Source: Ephemerocybe angulata (Eukaryota; Basidiomycota; Agaricomycetes; Agaricales; Psathyrellaceae). From it: a stretch of DNA of 64,000 nucleotides. Numbering within the stretch: position 1 is the stretch's first letter; each line of letters starts with the position of its first letter. The translations under genes were made by a program, and so were the position numbers. The notes beneath the pieces were generated by a model. That model did no database searches. It was given only the letters and a program-made list of their open reading frames with translations, and had not been told where the DNA came from. Positions 22,884 through 32,809 of the stretch are shown here, piece by piece. The DNA is taken from NCBI GenBank assembly GCA_013368325.1, contig JAACJK010000114.1, positions 1-64,000 of the forward strand. Direction: 5' to 3'.

Positions 22884-24068
22884 AAACGCAAGGTATTCCC
22901 CGTGAAGGTGGTACCCATGGCAGACGAATGGACTGAATGGATATCATTGGTAGCACTTAGAAAGCATCATGTAGAGACAAAATCCATATCATTTCGAGCT
23001 CCTATGCTACAATAGACTGATGGCATAGTTCTACGAGGCTCCCGAGTGCGATAGAAAGCGCAACTCACAAGATACAACTCACCACATATCAGCCCCCTTC
23101 GATCTGGGAGCCAGAGTAAGTTACAGACCTGTTTCTAAGAAGAAAAGGAGACTCGCCTAACCGAAACTTGACCAGGCTGCTACGCCCGGTTATAGGGCAG
23201 GAGTTCCGAGTCGTTGATTAGACTTCTCGACTACAAGCCACGTTGGGGAGCACGTACCAGGTCAAATCCGTTCCCGCCCTGCGCCAAAAAGGGTGTTCAC
23301 CGACTCCCAAGCTCGAATTCGCGTGCAATCGATCCATAGGGCCTGAACACGATGCCCGCCGTTGGTGATTCGTTCCCGCCATGAGCGGCAGCTCTTCGAC
23401 GTCTGAGTAGAGTCAAGGAGGTCGACAGGAGATAAATGGGCGGGAATGGGAGGATGGGTGAGAGGGATGAAGGGAATAGAGAGAGGGGGGAGGGAGGGAA
23501 GATGGGGGGAGGGGGGAAAGGGGATTTGGGAACGACGCGTCGCGTCTCGAGCTATTACGAGGGTTTACGTAAGTAATCATCGTTCTTTTTACACGACGTT
23601 TTGGCGTCCTTCCCAGCTCGTCGGAGTTTGATATAGCAATTCACGTGATGCGCTGAGCCTGAAATTGGATTATTACCACTTTGAGAAGGTGTTTTCCCAG
23701 GCGCCAATCTCCGAAAATGTGCCGCCCCATGTGTTTTTCGGAGGTTTGTCGGAGGTCGGTCGACAAGTTCGTTTTGAGTGGTGCATGTGCGTATATTTTC
23801 CACAGAGAGCTCAAATTATTGAATTTCTAGGCTGTACGTGCTACAATGGTGGTGTTACCTCTTTAATATGTAGCCACCCCGGCCCCCATAGCCTAATAGC
23901 CCAAGCATTGTATTTAATGACTGGGAGATTATTCTTGTCGGTCTATCCGTTGATAGTGAAAGCTCCCGGGCGCTTAAATGGTGGGAGAGAGACTGAGGCT
24001 GTCACAAGAAAGGGGGCCGCAGCGTGTGATCGAATGCATTTTATGCAAGCCATACTTGGCACTCACAC
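22884..24068. other. Intergenic sequence with a G-rich tract
   Basis: 23484-23524 is a G-run tract (GGGGGGAGGGAGGG, then GGGGGGAGGGGGG). Otherwise no gene or repeat is supported. Confidence 0.5.
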
Positions 24069-24740
24069 TTGAGTCCACAGGATAAACATGACGAAGCTTT
24101 TGAGGAGGAGGTATGCTGTTGTCTGCACCACTTTGATCAAGCCCCGGAGTCACACAGTTGGTGCAGCAAGCTCAAAGGCCACCCCTCTACCTGGCTGCAT
24201 GCGCTTGTGGCACCGGAGAAAGGCACCAACCACAATATCTTGGACCAGCCGTCCTTGATTCCGAAGGCTACACATTTGGTGATTAAAAAGATAACTGACA
24301 ACATCGTACTGGTCAGATCATGGCCCGAGATGTCTGCTCGTCTCGCACATGGCAAGCCGACACCCTTGAAAGCATGCTGTATTGTCGCCAACGAATATCC
24401 GGGTGTTCAAGACATCGTACGCCGGACTAATATTGATAAGCTATTTACCAAGTATGTTTCGAATATGGTGAGTGTGGCAAGCTTTACCATCTTGTATATA
24501 ACCCCTTGATGATGCACTGTCGTCTCACTTACTACGCTGTTGACCGCATTGCTTTAATCCGAAGCCCTGCGTGGGTGCAAGGTGACAGAGTTGTGCCCCA
24601 CTATCAACTCGGACTCGGACGCGAATGCCGAGAACAGGTACAATCTTTGTTCAAGAAGCACGTATATGTTTTCCCTGGTCAGTGGATAGAGGACGGGTCC
24701 AGGAATGTGAATGTAAGTTCGAATCATCTAGCTATCTGAT
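24069..24740 (+). pseudogene. Possible gene fragment of unknown family
   Basis: A frame of about 130 residues starts with DKHDEAFEEEVCCCLHHFD and runs to NIDKLFTKYVSN before a GTGAGT donor at about 24468. A plausible later exon reads AWVQGDRVVPHYQLGLGREC to about 24710, and another short one may end at a GTAAGC donor near 24836. Composition and splice sites look genic, but I recognise no domain. The non-LTR retrotransposon begins a little downstream and may have cut the gene. A DUF6532-like fragment on the same strand lies on its far side (37085-37250). Confidence 0.35.
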
Positions 24741-24806
24741 CACAACAGTGCGACTTAAGCGACCACCGACGCCATTGCAGACATGGAAACCAAACACCAA
24801 GTTGCC

Positions 24807-24824
24807 GTGTGTGTGTGTGTGTGT
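24807..24824. repeat. (GT)n microsatellite
   Basis: Nine GT units. It lies about 230 bases beyond the stop of the reverse-strand reverse transcriptase frame, so it may be a simple-repeat 3' tail of that element, or chance. Confidence 0.7.
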
Positions 24825-25055
24825 ATAATTCAAAGGTAAGCACATGCCATCACTGACTCTTACCCCTAGGACGGCGGGGAGATAAGCCCAACTCCCATGT
24901 GCCGGGCTAGTACCAGGGCGGGATCCACAGCGATACTCACAGCCGGCTGAGAAGCCGTTGGAGGTCAGCCTGTGGAGAGCCACCCATGGCGTAGGCTTAT
25001 TCGACGTACAAAACTAACTACCCGAAACGTGTAAAAACCAAATGTGCCAATTGAA

Positions 25056-26907
25056 CTACTCCTCGTGTTCCCCAGCGTCTGCCACCAAACCCCTATCCAG
25101 TGGCGCCAGACCAATCTTCTCCGCAATCTCCTGGACCACGTACGCGTACTCAGCAGTGGCACTTGTCACACTGCGCAAATCCAGGAGAGCGCGGAGCTGC
25201 TGAGACGGAACCGAGTTCAAGCTGCGAATGTACGCCACTTCCCCCGGCGTAGCACTCCTCCCGATCTTGAGAATGTAGTCCCTGCGTGCCCGAACAATGG
25301 CGTCGTTGGCACCACATATCATCCAGACATGCACAACCGACTCCTCCCGCTCCTCACAGAACCGACAGCGTAAACCCCAGACAGTGCCGTGCGTGTATCG
25401 ACGCCGAGCGGTCGCAAAATTGTGACTCCCCAACAAGACACGCGCCAGCACCTTGCGATGCCCGGGGTTGTACAGCGCCAGATAATGGCGACGCATGCGG
25501 ACGACCTGACGTGCAGGCCCGCCATCAGGGTCCACCTCCATCCTCCCATGTATCAGCCCTAACCGATCCGTCCCATCGACCTCTCCCTGCAGCACCCTGT
25601 CCATGCTCCTCTCCACATCCTTCTGCAGTCTCTCTATCCGGGCCTCCAGCAAGAGCCCACCCGGGGGCGGAAACTCCACTTGGCCCGGCAGAGCCCGCAC
25701 GACCGACCGCAGACTGCTAACCCAAGTCGGGTACCCCCGCTGATCAAGATCGACAACCTCCCGGAGCGCCAGCTTCACATAGACGCACGGCGAGTGCAGA
25801 ATATACAAGAGGTAGTCAATAGCCAAGAGGAGGCGGCGGTACCTGAGCGGCTCGAGCCCCGTCTCCGTAAAAAGGACAGCAACCAAGCTGAGTGGCCCCA
25901 ACTCAAGCACCCTTCGAAGGAACTGCTTCTGAACCTTCTCCAATAGTCCCCGCACCAAATGCGGGTCCACCAGCGCCATATAGAGCATGGTGAGCATGGC
26001 CACCGGCATCGCGCCAGACAGCTGCTGGAAAACCCATATGACCCGACTAACCGTCTCCGCCGTCGCTTTTTTCGCATCGTAATGCAACCGCATCATCCCC
26101 GAGCCCGAGGAGGCGATCTGGAACCCCAGGTACGTGTGCTCCCTCACCACCTCCAGCCTTCCCCCCTCACCGAGATCGAAGACGGGCAACGCCGTCGGCC
26201 GCCTCCCGAAAATCATCACAACCGACTTGACCGTATTGAAGAGCAGGAAGTTCTTCTGACACCACCGAAACATCGCCTTCAGCTTCCGCAGCAAGCCCTC
26301 GGGGGTAGACGACATAAGCAGCACATCATCCGCCTGTTCCACGTTCCTGACCGCCACCCCTCCCAAGACGATATCGTCCCCATCCTTGGGGATGAAGTCT
26401 GGCAGGTCCGACATAAACAGAGCCCAGAGTACCGGAGAGCACGTATCCCCGATGAGGATCCCCATCGCCGCCGCGAACGCCTCCGACTCTTCGCCATTGT
26501 GCCTCGCAACATACGTCATGGCACCGTACAGCCAACGCAGCCAGTCAAAGATCTTCCCTCCTGCGCCGTGACGACAGAGCTTCAGCCAGAGAGCCGCATG
26601 GTTTGTCGACGGGAAGGCGTTGGTGAGGTCAACAAACGCAGCGTAAAGAGGATGTCCCTCCGCATGCGCCTTGTCAGCGGCCGCTCGCAGTACGAATACA
26701 TTGTTGTTTGTCCGATACTCAGCGCGAAACCCATTCTGAGAGTCAGGGATAATCCCGCGCCCCTCTCCGAACTCCACAAACCGGCGGCTAGCAATGAGGG
26801 TCGTGAATTTGAGCAGGCAGCTCTCGAGTCCAATCGTGCGATAGCTATCGGGATCGTCCTTCGGCTTCCCCTTCTTGCATAAGCCCACGATCTGCGTACG
26901 AAGCCAG
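25056..26907 (-). CDS. Non-LTR pol, 3' part: reverse transcriptase and C-terminal zinc motif
   Basis: This part encodes the RT that copies the element's RNA at the nicked target. The frame is open from the copia junction to a stop at 25056. Visible motifs are GIIPDSQNGFRAEYRTNNN, then AAFVDLTNAFPSTNH (the catalytic Asp of motif A), GDTCSPVLWALFMSDLPD, and QADDVLLMSST (the two Asp of the active site). A thumb region follows. Near the end is GLRCRFCEEREESVVHVWMI, continuing to a Cys (C-x2-C-x8-H-x4-C), the cysteine/histidine motif seen at the C-terminus of many LINE proteins. No stop or frameshift was seen. Confidence 0.9.
26903..26907. repeat. Target-site duplication of the copia element (left)
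   Basis: GCCAG directly precedes the LTR and is repeated at 32805-32809 directly after the other LTR. A 5-bp duplication is standard for Ty1/copia integrases. Confidence 0.9.
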
Positions 26908-27310
26908 TGATAAACTGCTAAGTTTATAAGTCGTTGAAGCCACTGCAAGTGGGAGATAGTTCGATATATTAGTTAAGTTAGATAAAGAGAAATACAGCAT
27001 GACGCACCTGCAAGTGGGAGATAGTTCGATAAGGGAACTACCCACTTGCAGTGTAGACTATATACTGTGTGGAACAATAGACGATCCATATCGGGAGAAC
27101 AATAAAGTACGTACGAATATGGAACAATAGAAGTGAGAACAATGCTGTGTGATATATGTGAAACGATGGAATGAATGAACAATGTGATCATGGATATATA
27201 TAGAACAAAGAAGCATTAGAACAATAGAAAAGTTTGAAAGAGGCAGCGCCTATGTGAAGGTGAAGAGAACAATGGGCGAGCCATGGAGACATGTGCATTG
27301 TACTTCAACA
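26908..27310 (-). repeat. 3' LTR of the copia element
   Basis: Begins TGATAAACTGC and ends ACTTCAACA on the forward strand (TG...CA on both strands). It is 403 bp and nearly identical to 32402-32804. Confidence 0.93.
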
Positions 27311-27322
27311 CACCCCCTCAAT
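27311..27322 (-). other. Polypurine tract
   Basis: Reading on the reverse strand, TTGAGGGGGTG directly abuts the 3' LTR. This is the expected primer site for plus-strand DNA synthesis. Confidence 0.8.
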
Positions 27323-27338
27323 GTAATGTCACAGAAGA

Positions 27339-30300
27339 TTACTCAAGACCAAGAGCGAGACGGTGACGCTGTACAGCGGGTTTGGGGAGTGGTTTGGTGA
27401 AGATGTCGGCGATCATGTCGTTGGTAGGAAGGAAGTGAACCTCAATTTCGCCGCGCTTAATAACCTCTCGTATCCAATGCATCTTGATGTCGATGTGTTT
27501 CATTCTGCTGTGGTGTTCGGGGTTTCGAAGCACCTTGAGAGCAGATTGGTTATCGACCATCAGTCGTGAAGGACCTGTGACTGTAGTCCCAAGTTCCCGA
27601 AGGAATGACCGCATCCAAATGACTTCACGTCCTGCCGAGGAGGCAGCAACGTATTCGGCCTCTGTCGAAGAGTCCGCGACGGTTGCCTGCTTCTTGGCAG
27701 ACCAGCTAACAGCGCCTGTGCCCATCTTGATAAGGAATCCAGAGGTGGATCGACAAGTGTCAAGGCATCCAGCATGATCCGCATCGGTATATGCCTGGAA
27801 GAGTTCTGAGGACAGAGACTCGCCTTCATTGCGATAAGTGAGTCGTAAGTCCATCGTTCCCTTCAGATAGCGGAACAGATGCTTGACGGCCTTCCAATGG
27901 ATTGGACCAGGGTTCGAGTTGAACTGGGCGAGCTTGGCGACGGAGTAGGCGATGTCTGGGCGAGTTCCGATGGCAAGGTACATGAGAGCTCCGACTGCGT
28001 TTATGTATGGGACAGTCTTCATCTCACGTTGCTCCTGCTTGGAGAGATCGTACTTGGCAAGACTAGTGCCGCTGCCTGGATCCATAGGAGTTGTGACTGG
28101 TGTGCAGTTTTCCATGCGGAATCGTTTAAGGATATCGAGGATGTACTGGCGTTGGGAGAGGTGGAGTGTGCGGTTTTCGCGATCATAATCGACCTTGATA
28201 CCGAGGAGGTAGGTGGTTGGGCCAAGGTCCTTGAGAGTGAAGACCTTGGCGAGTGATTCCTTGAGCCATTTGACCTTGTCCTGACTCTTGGAGATGATGG
28301 TGATGTCATCGACGAATACTGGTAGAGTGATTCGGATACCATCGGCTTCCCATACGTAGAAGCTGGGATCTGTTTTGATCTGGGTGAATCCCAATCGTTC
28401 GAGTTCCGCTGCTAGCTTCTGATACCACAGTCGTCCGCTCTGTTTCAGGCCATAGATACCCTTCTTGAGGCGGCAGACCCATTTCGCTCCGTTGGGGCCT
28501 CTGATTTCAAAACCCTCAGGTTGAGTCATGTAGACCTCGTACTTGTCTTCGATCTCGCCGTTGAGGTATGCGTTGGAGACATCGATGGACTCGATGTATT
28601 CCCCGTTCATGGCTGCTTTAGCGAGAGCGGTACGAAGGGCAGTGAGACGAGCAGTAGGAGAGAAGATTTGGTCATAGTCGACACCAGGTTGTTGGGAGTA
28701 GCCTTTAGCGACGAGGCGTGCCTTGTAGCGGTCGATGGTGCCATCGGACTTGCGCTTGATAAGGAATACCCATCGAGAGCCAATTGCCTTCCTATCGTCT
28801 GGTAGCCTGACGATTTCCCAAGTGCCGTTGGCGATGAGTGCGTCCATCTCCGTTTGACATGCAGCAGCCCAGAACTCATGGTCTGGTCGAGACATGGCTT
28901 CTTTCCAGCTGCGTGGGGAATCTTCTGGCCGTGTAGCAGCTCCGAAAGCATGTTCCATCTTGTCAGTGGCCATCATGAGAACCATTTCCACAGCTTCATT
29001 AGCAGGGATGTATTCTCCTATGTCATAGACGTCCATGAGGGCTTGCATGATAGGAGTGGCGAATAGAGCTCTTTCAAGGTCGACGTTGTCGTTGTCCCCG
29101 TTGTCTTCGTCTTCGAAGTCCTGCGCTGTGAGAGGTGGCGGATTAAACGGATTTTCATCATCCTTGTCACCCCCTTGATCCGCTGGCGGTTCACCCCCTT
29201 GACGCCGTGCAACTGGTTTGGTCGTTCGCCTCGTACCCCCAGTTAGTTTGAAGTAATCAGGGACTGCTTTCTGGCGGACAGGGCGCGAGCCTTGTGCCAC
29301 CATTGGCTGGGTAATGGGTTTCCGAGGGACAGGAGCAGGTGCAGAAGGAGGAGGTGCAGGAAACGTGGGAGCAGGGATAGGACGTTCAGGCGATGTAGGA
29401 GGAGTAGACTTTTGTGGCTCAGCTTTAGGTGTAGGCGAGGTAGGTGAAGTCGGGTGGAACTGTGGTCGAGACGCTGTTTGCTTGCCGAGAGCTTTCAGGT
29501 CCATGGTTTGGGAAGGTGTATGTGGTGGTGCCTGTTGGGTACCACTGTTGTCCTCGTCATCATCGTCCTCATCATCCTCGTCATCCTCATCATCCTCATC
29601 ATCCTCGTCGTCCTCGTCGTCCTCGTCAGATGAGTCCTCGTCTGATGGAGGTGCTCGTGGAGGTACAGGAGGTGCAGGAGGTGCAGGAGGTGCAGGAGGT
29701 GCAGGAGGTGCGAGAGGTGCGAGAGGTGCAGGAGGTGCAGGAGGTGGTGCGTCGTCGTCCTCATCCTCGAGGTCAGGCCAGATATCTCCAAGGCCAATGG
29801 GTGTGTGTGCCGGTGCCGGCGTAGTGGTCGAGAGACCAGGGAATGTGTTCTCATCGAAGATGATGTCGCGTGAGATGTGTGCCTTCTTCGTGATAGGATT
29901 GTAGTACCTCCATCCTTTGTAGCCTGTTTCAAAGCCAATGAAGATGCAAGGCTCCGTGTGAGATTGGAGGTTCTTGCGATCCTTCCGAGCGATGTTAACG
30001 AAAGCTCGGCAGCCGAAGACTCGATAGATGGACAAGTCAGGTTTCTGCTTGTGCCAGACCTCGTAGGATGTGGTCCTGGAGAGTGCTGATGAGGGTGTGG
30101 CATTCAAAACGTCGGTGAGATACAACACAGCCTGTGCCCAGAAGGATGCAGGGAGCTTTGCTTGGTTAAGCATGGCAATGACACCTTCAGCGAGAGTGCG
30201 GTTGAGGCGTTCAGCCACACCATTCTGCTGGGGTGTCGCCTTGACTGTGTGTTGGCGTGTGATGCCGCGATCTGTGCACCATTTTGCGAAGTCGTTCCCA

Positions 30301-32102
30301 ATATATTCACCCCCTTTGTCGTCTCGAAGCTCCTTGACCTTTAACCCGTGTACTCGTTCGCACTCAGCGACAAACTCCTGGAACTTCTGGAACACCTCTG
30401 ACTTGCGCTTTAGAGCGTATACTCATTTGAAGCGGGAATAGTCGTCGATGAAGGTGACCCAGTACTCGAAACCAGATGGTGTTCGTGGTAGTGGTCCGTG
30501 GACGTCGGAGTGGATTCGATCGAGGAGTCCATTGGCGCGATGCTGAGAGAGAGAAGGGAAGGGGTCTCGGTGCTGCTTCCCTGCGATGCAGTCGTTGCAG
30601 AAGTCCTTCATCGTCGTACCGCCCTTGACGAGTATCCCTGTGCCTAGCTCCTGTCGAAGGAGTGTGTCTAGACGATCCTTGCCTATGTGGCCAAGTCGCT
30701 GATGGAGCAGCTCCTTGTCTACCTTCGTCGTGAAGAACGCTGCTGACTGTGTGTTTATCAGCGTGGTTCCGTCGAGAGTGCCAGTGGTTCCGCGAATGGT
30801 AGCTGTTAGGATTAGCTGACCCTTCTTGAAGAACTCTAGTGTGGAGTCTTCGATGACGATCCGGACTCCGCAGTGACGAACAACGTATAGAAGAGAGAAG
30901 AGGTTGGATTGCAAATCAGGGACATATAGTACATTCTCGAACACAACAGTCTGCCCGGTCCTCCCATTGATCCTCAGTGTAAAGTACACAGTACCCATCC
31001 CGATCGCCCATACAATCTCGTGATTAGCGAGTTTGATGGGGACCTTCACCCTGACCATGTTACGGATCCACTCGCGATGGGGCGTCATATGTGAGGAAGC
31101 TCCTGAGTCTGTGTTCCATGATGAGTCAGTGGGTGTAGAGGGAATTTGACGGGTGAGAGGACTTGCGATGTGAGCGACCTGTGCCATGAGGGCCCTCTCC
31201 TGCGGCGTGGCAGGAGACTGGGGAGCGACTTCAGCGACCTGAGCCTTTCCGTTCTGAAAGCGACACTCCTCGTTGGTGTGCGAGTTGGAGCGATGGTACT
31301 TGCACTTGTAGGTCTTCTTGGGCTTGGACGAAGCCTGAAGAGCGGCAGAGGAGGTACCAGCAGCGAGGGAGGTGTTGCGAGCAAGGGAGTCGGCTTTACG
31401 AAGGTGCTCGAGGATCTCAGAGGGGTCGGTTTCACCGTCGGTGGTGGAGATGTGGTTGAGCGTGTGGCGAAGGAGTTCGTCGTCCTTTCCGAGCCCGATG
31501 ACGATCATGGCTGCGGAGATGTCGCGAGCGAGGTGTGCCGCAGTGTAGCCTGCATACCAGTCTGGTAGCTCGCTGTACACCGTTCGTTTCTCAGTGGCGT
31601 CACCAACTTTGATCTCCACTTCCTTGGACTTTCCCTTTGTCATGTATGGAGCAGGGGGAAGCAGTGAAGTGAGGCGTGCACCAAGGGCAACAGCCCGTGA
31701 GCCAAAGTCTTGATAGGACTCATCCTCAAAGCCAGAGGACTTCATGCGGAGGGAGATGAGTTCTTGGAGGATGGTGATGCGGGAGCTGGAGTTCTTGGCC
31801 TCGTATTGGCCAAGGAGCGTGGTCCAGGTGCCAGGGAGATCGAGGATGGCGACATCGGAGAGGAAGGTCTCAGTCTGAGAGGCGTCAAGGGTGGAGCGAA
31901 TGTAGCCAACAAGCTTCGAGCGGCGACCACGGAAGCTCTGGATGGTGCGAACATCCGAGGTGGTTGGTTCCGGCTCGATGCCCATGAGGATGTCATAGGC
32001 ATTGTACTCAAGCGCCTTGTTGATGCATACACGCTTCCATTCCTGGACGGTGTAGACGTTGAGGTGAACGGGCGAAGTGGTGGTTTCGTTGGACGAGGAC
32101 AT
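27339..32102 (-). pseudogene. Copia Gag-Pol polyprotein with one in-frame stop
   Basis: One frame from ATG at 32102 to 27339 (about 1,587 codons) is interrupted only by TGA at 30423-30425. Domains in order: Gag; a C-x2-H-x4-H-x4-C knuckle (CKYHRSNSHTNEEC, a variant of the usual CCHC); protease with DSGAS; GAG-preintegrase with HQRLGHIGKDRLDTLL and CNDC. The integrase core follows, with SDVHGP, FIDDYSRF and, after the stop, PQQNGVAERLNRT. Next come a Pro/Ala and Asp/Glu low-complexity spacer, RT with DVSNAYLNGEIEDKYEVYM and VFVDDI, and RNase H with YTDADHAGC and SSTEAEY. The stop lies just after the second integrase Asp, where copia proteins have Trp, so a single-base change is likely. A full Pol would then need readthrough. 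Known families use one polyprotein cut by the protease. Confidence 0.9.
29575..29755 (-). repeat. Simple-sequence tract coding Asp/Glu-rich and Pro/Ala-rich spacer
   Basis: Repeats of GTCATCCTC (coding Glu-Asp-Asp on the reverse strand) abut repeats of GGTGCAGGA (coding Pro-Pro-Ala). They form a roughly 75-residue unstructured linker between integrase and RT. Confidence 0.85.
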
Positions 32103-32389
32103 GGTGGAGATCGATTGACGATGTGTGAGGGAGAGGGAAGAAGGGGAACTTCTGGGCGAAAATCACCACAGTAGTGAGGGAATGCTAAGAGGAGTATAAC
32201 TCCGAGATAGCGGAAGCGAGATCAAACACGCGGCTGGGCGTGTGATGTGGAGCTGGAGCAAGGCGTCGATGAACGACACGAAGCTGTGATGGAGCGAGGT
32301 GTGACCGAGTAAAGAGTGACGAGTGGGCAGTGATAGCGTTTAGAACGCGGTGTCTGATAACGTGTGGTGTCGTGTATCAGAGGAGCCCG

Positions 32390-32401
32390 GGGCTCATAAC
32401 T
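32390..32401 (-). other. Primer-binding site, half-tRNA-iMet type
   Basis: Next to the 5' LTR the forward strand reads GGGCTCATAAC, the anticodon stem-loop sequence of eukaryotic initiator tRNA-Met. The genomic PBS on the reverse strand (GTTATGAGCCC) would pair with it. Drosophila copia and yeast Ty5 prime from an internally cut initiator tRNA in this way. Confidence 0.75.
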
Positions 32402-32804
32402 TGATAAACTGCTAAGTTTATAAGTCGTTGAAGCCACTGCAAGTGGAAGATAGTTCGATATATTAGTTAAGTTAGATAAAGAGAAATACAGCATGACGCA
32501 CCTGCAAGTGGGAGATAGTTCGATAAGGGAACTACCCACTTGCAGTGTAGACTATATACTGTGTGGAACAATAGACGATCCATATCGGGAGAACAATAAA
32601 GTACGTACGAATATGGAACAATAGAAGTGAGAACAATGCTGTGTGATATATGTGAAACGATGGAATGAATGAACAATGTGATCGTGGATATATATAGAAC
32701 AAAGAAGCATTAGAACAATAGAAAAGTTTGAAAGAGGCAGCGCCTATGTGAAGGTGAAGAGAACAATGGGCGAGCCATGGAGACATGTGCATTGTACTTC
32801 AACA
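32402..32804 (-). repeat. 5' LTR of the copia element
   Basis: It is 403 bp and pairs with 26908-27310. The two visible differences are AAGTGGAAG against AAGTGGGAG and GATCGTGG against GATCATGG. It should contain the element promoter. Confidence 0.93.
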
Positions 32805-32809
32805 GCCAG
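32805..32809. repeat. Target-site duplication of the copia element (right)
   Basis: GCCAG, matching 26903-26907. Confidence 0.9.

Larger units (their letters stand above)
26908..32804 (-). mobile_element. Ty1/copia LTR retrotransposon, full length
   Basis: A 5,897-bp element with two 403-bp LTRs, a polypurine tract, a primer-binding site, a Gag-Pol frame and a 5-bp target duplication. The LTRs differ at about two positions by eye, so insertion was recent. It sits within the RT-side reading frame of a non-LTR element in the same orientation. Confidence 0.95.

Noticed and set aside
25959..26882. Long forward open frame of about 307 residues
   Set aside because: It is antisense to the reverse transcriptase, rich in Arg/His/Pro/Gln, and an artefact of GC-rich coding on the other strand.
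27045..27310. Short frames in the LTRs (and again at 32467-32792)
   Set aside because: Identical frames recur because the LTRs are identical; there is no protein evidence.
29314..29904. Forward frame with poly-Ser and Gly-Ala repeats
   Set aside because: It is the complement of the Asp/Glu and Pro/Ala codon repeats in the copia polyprotein.
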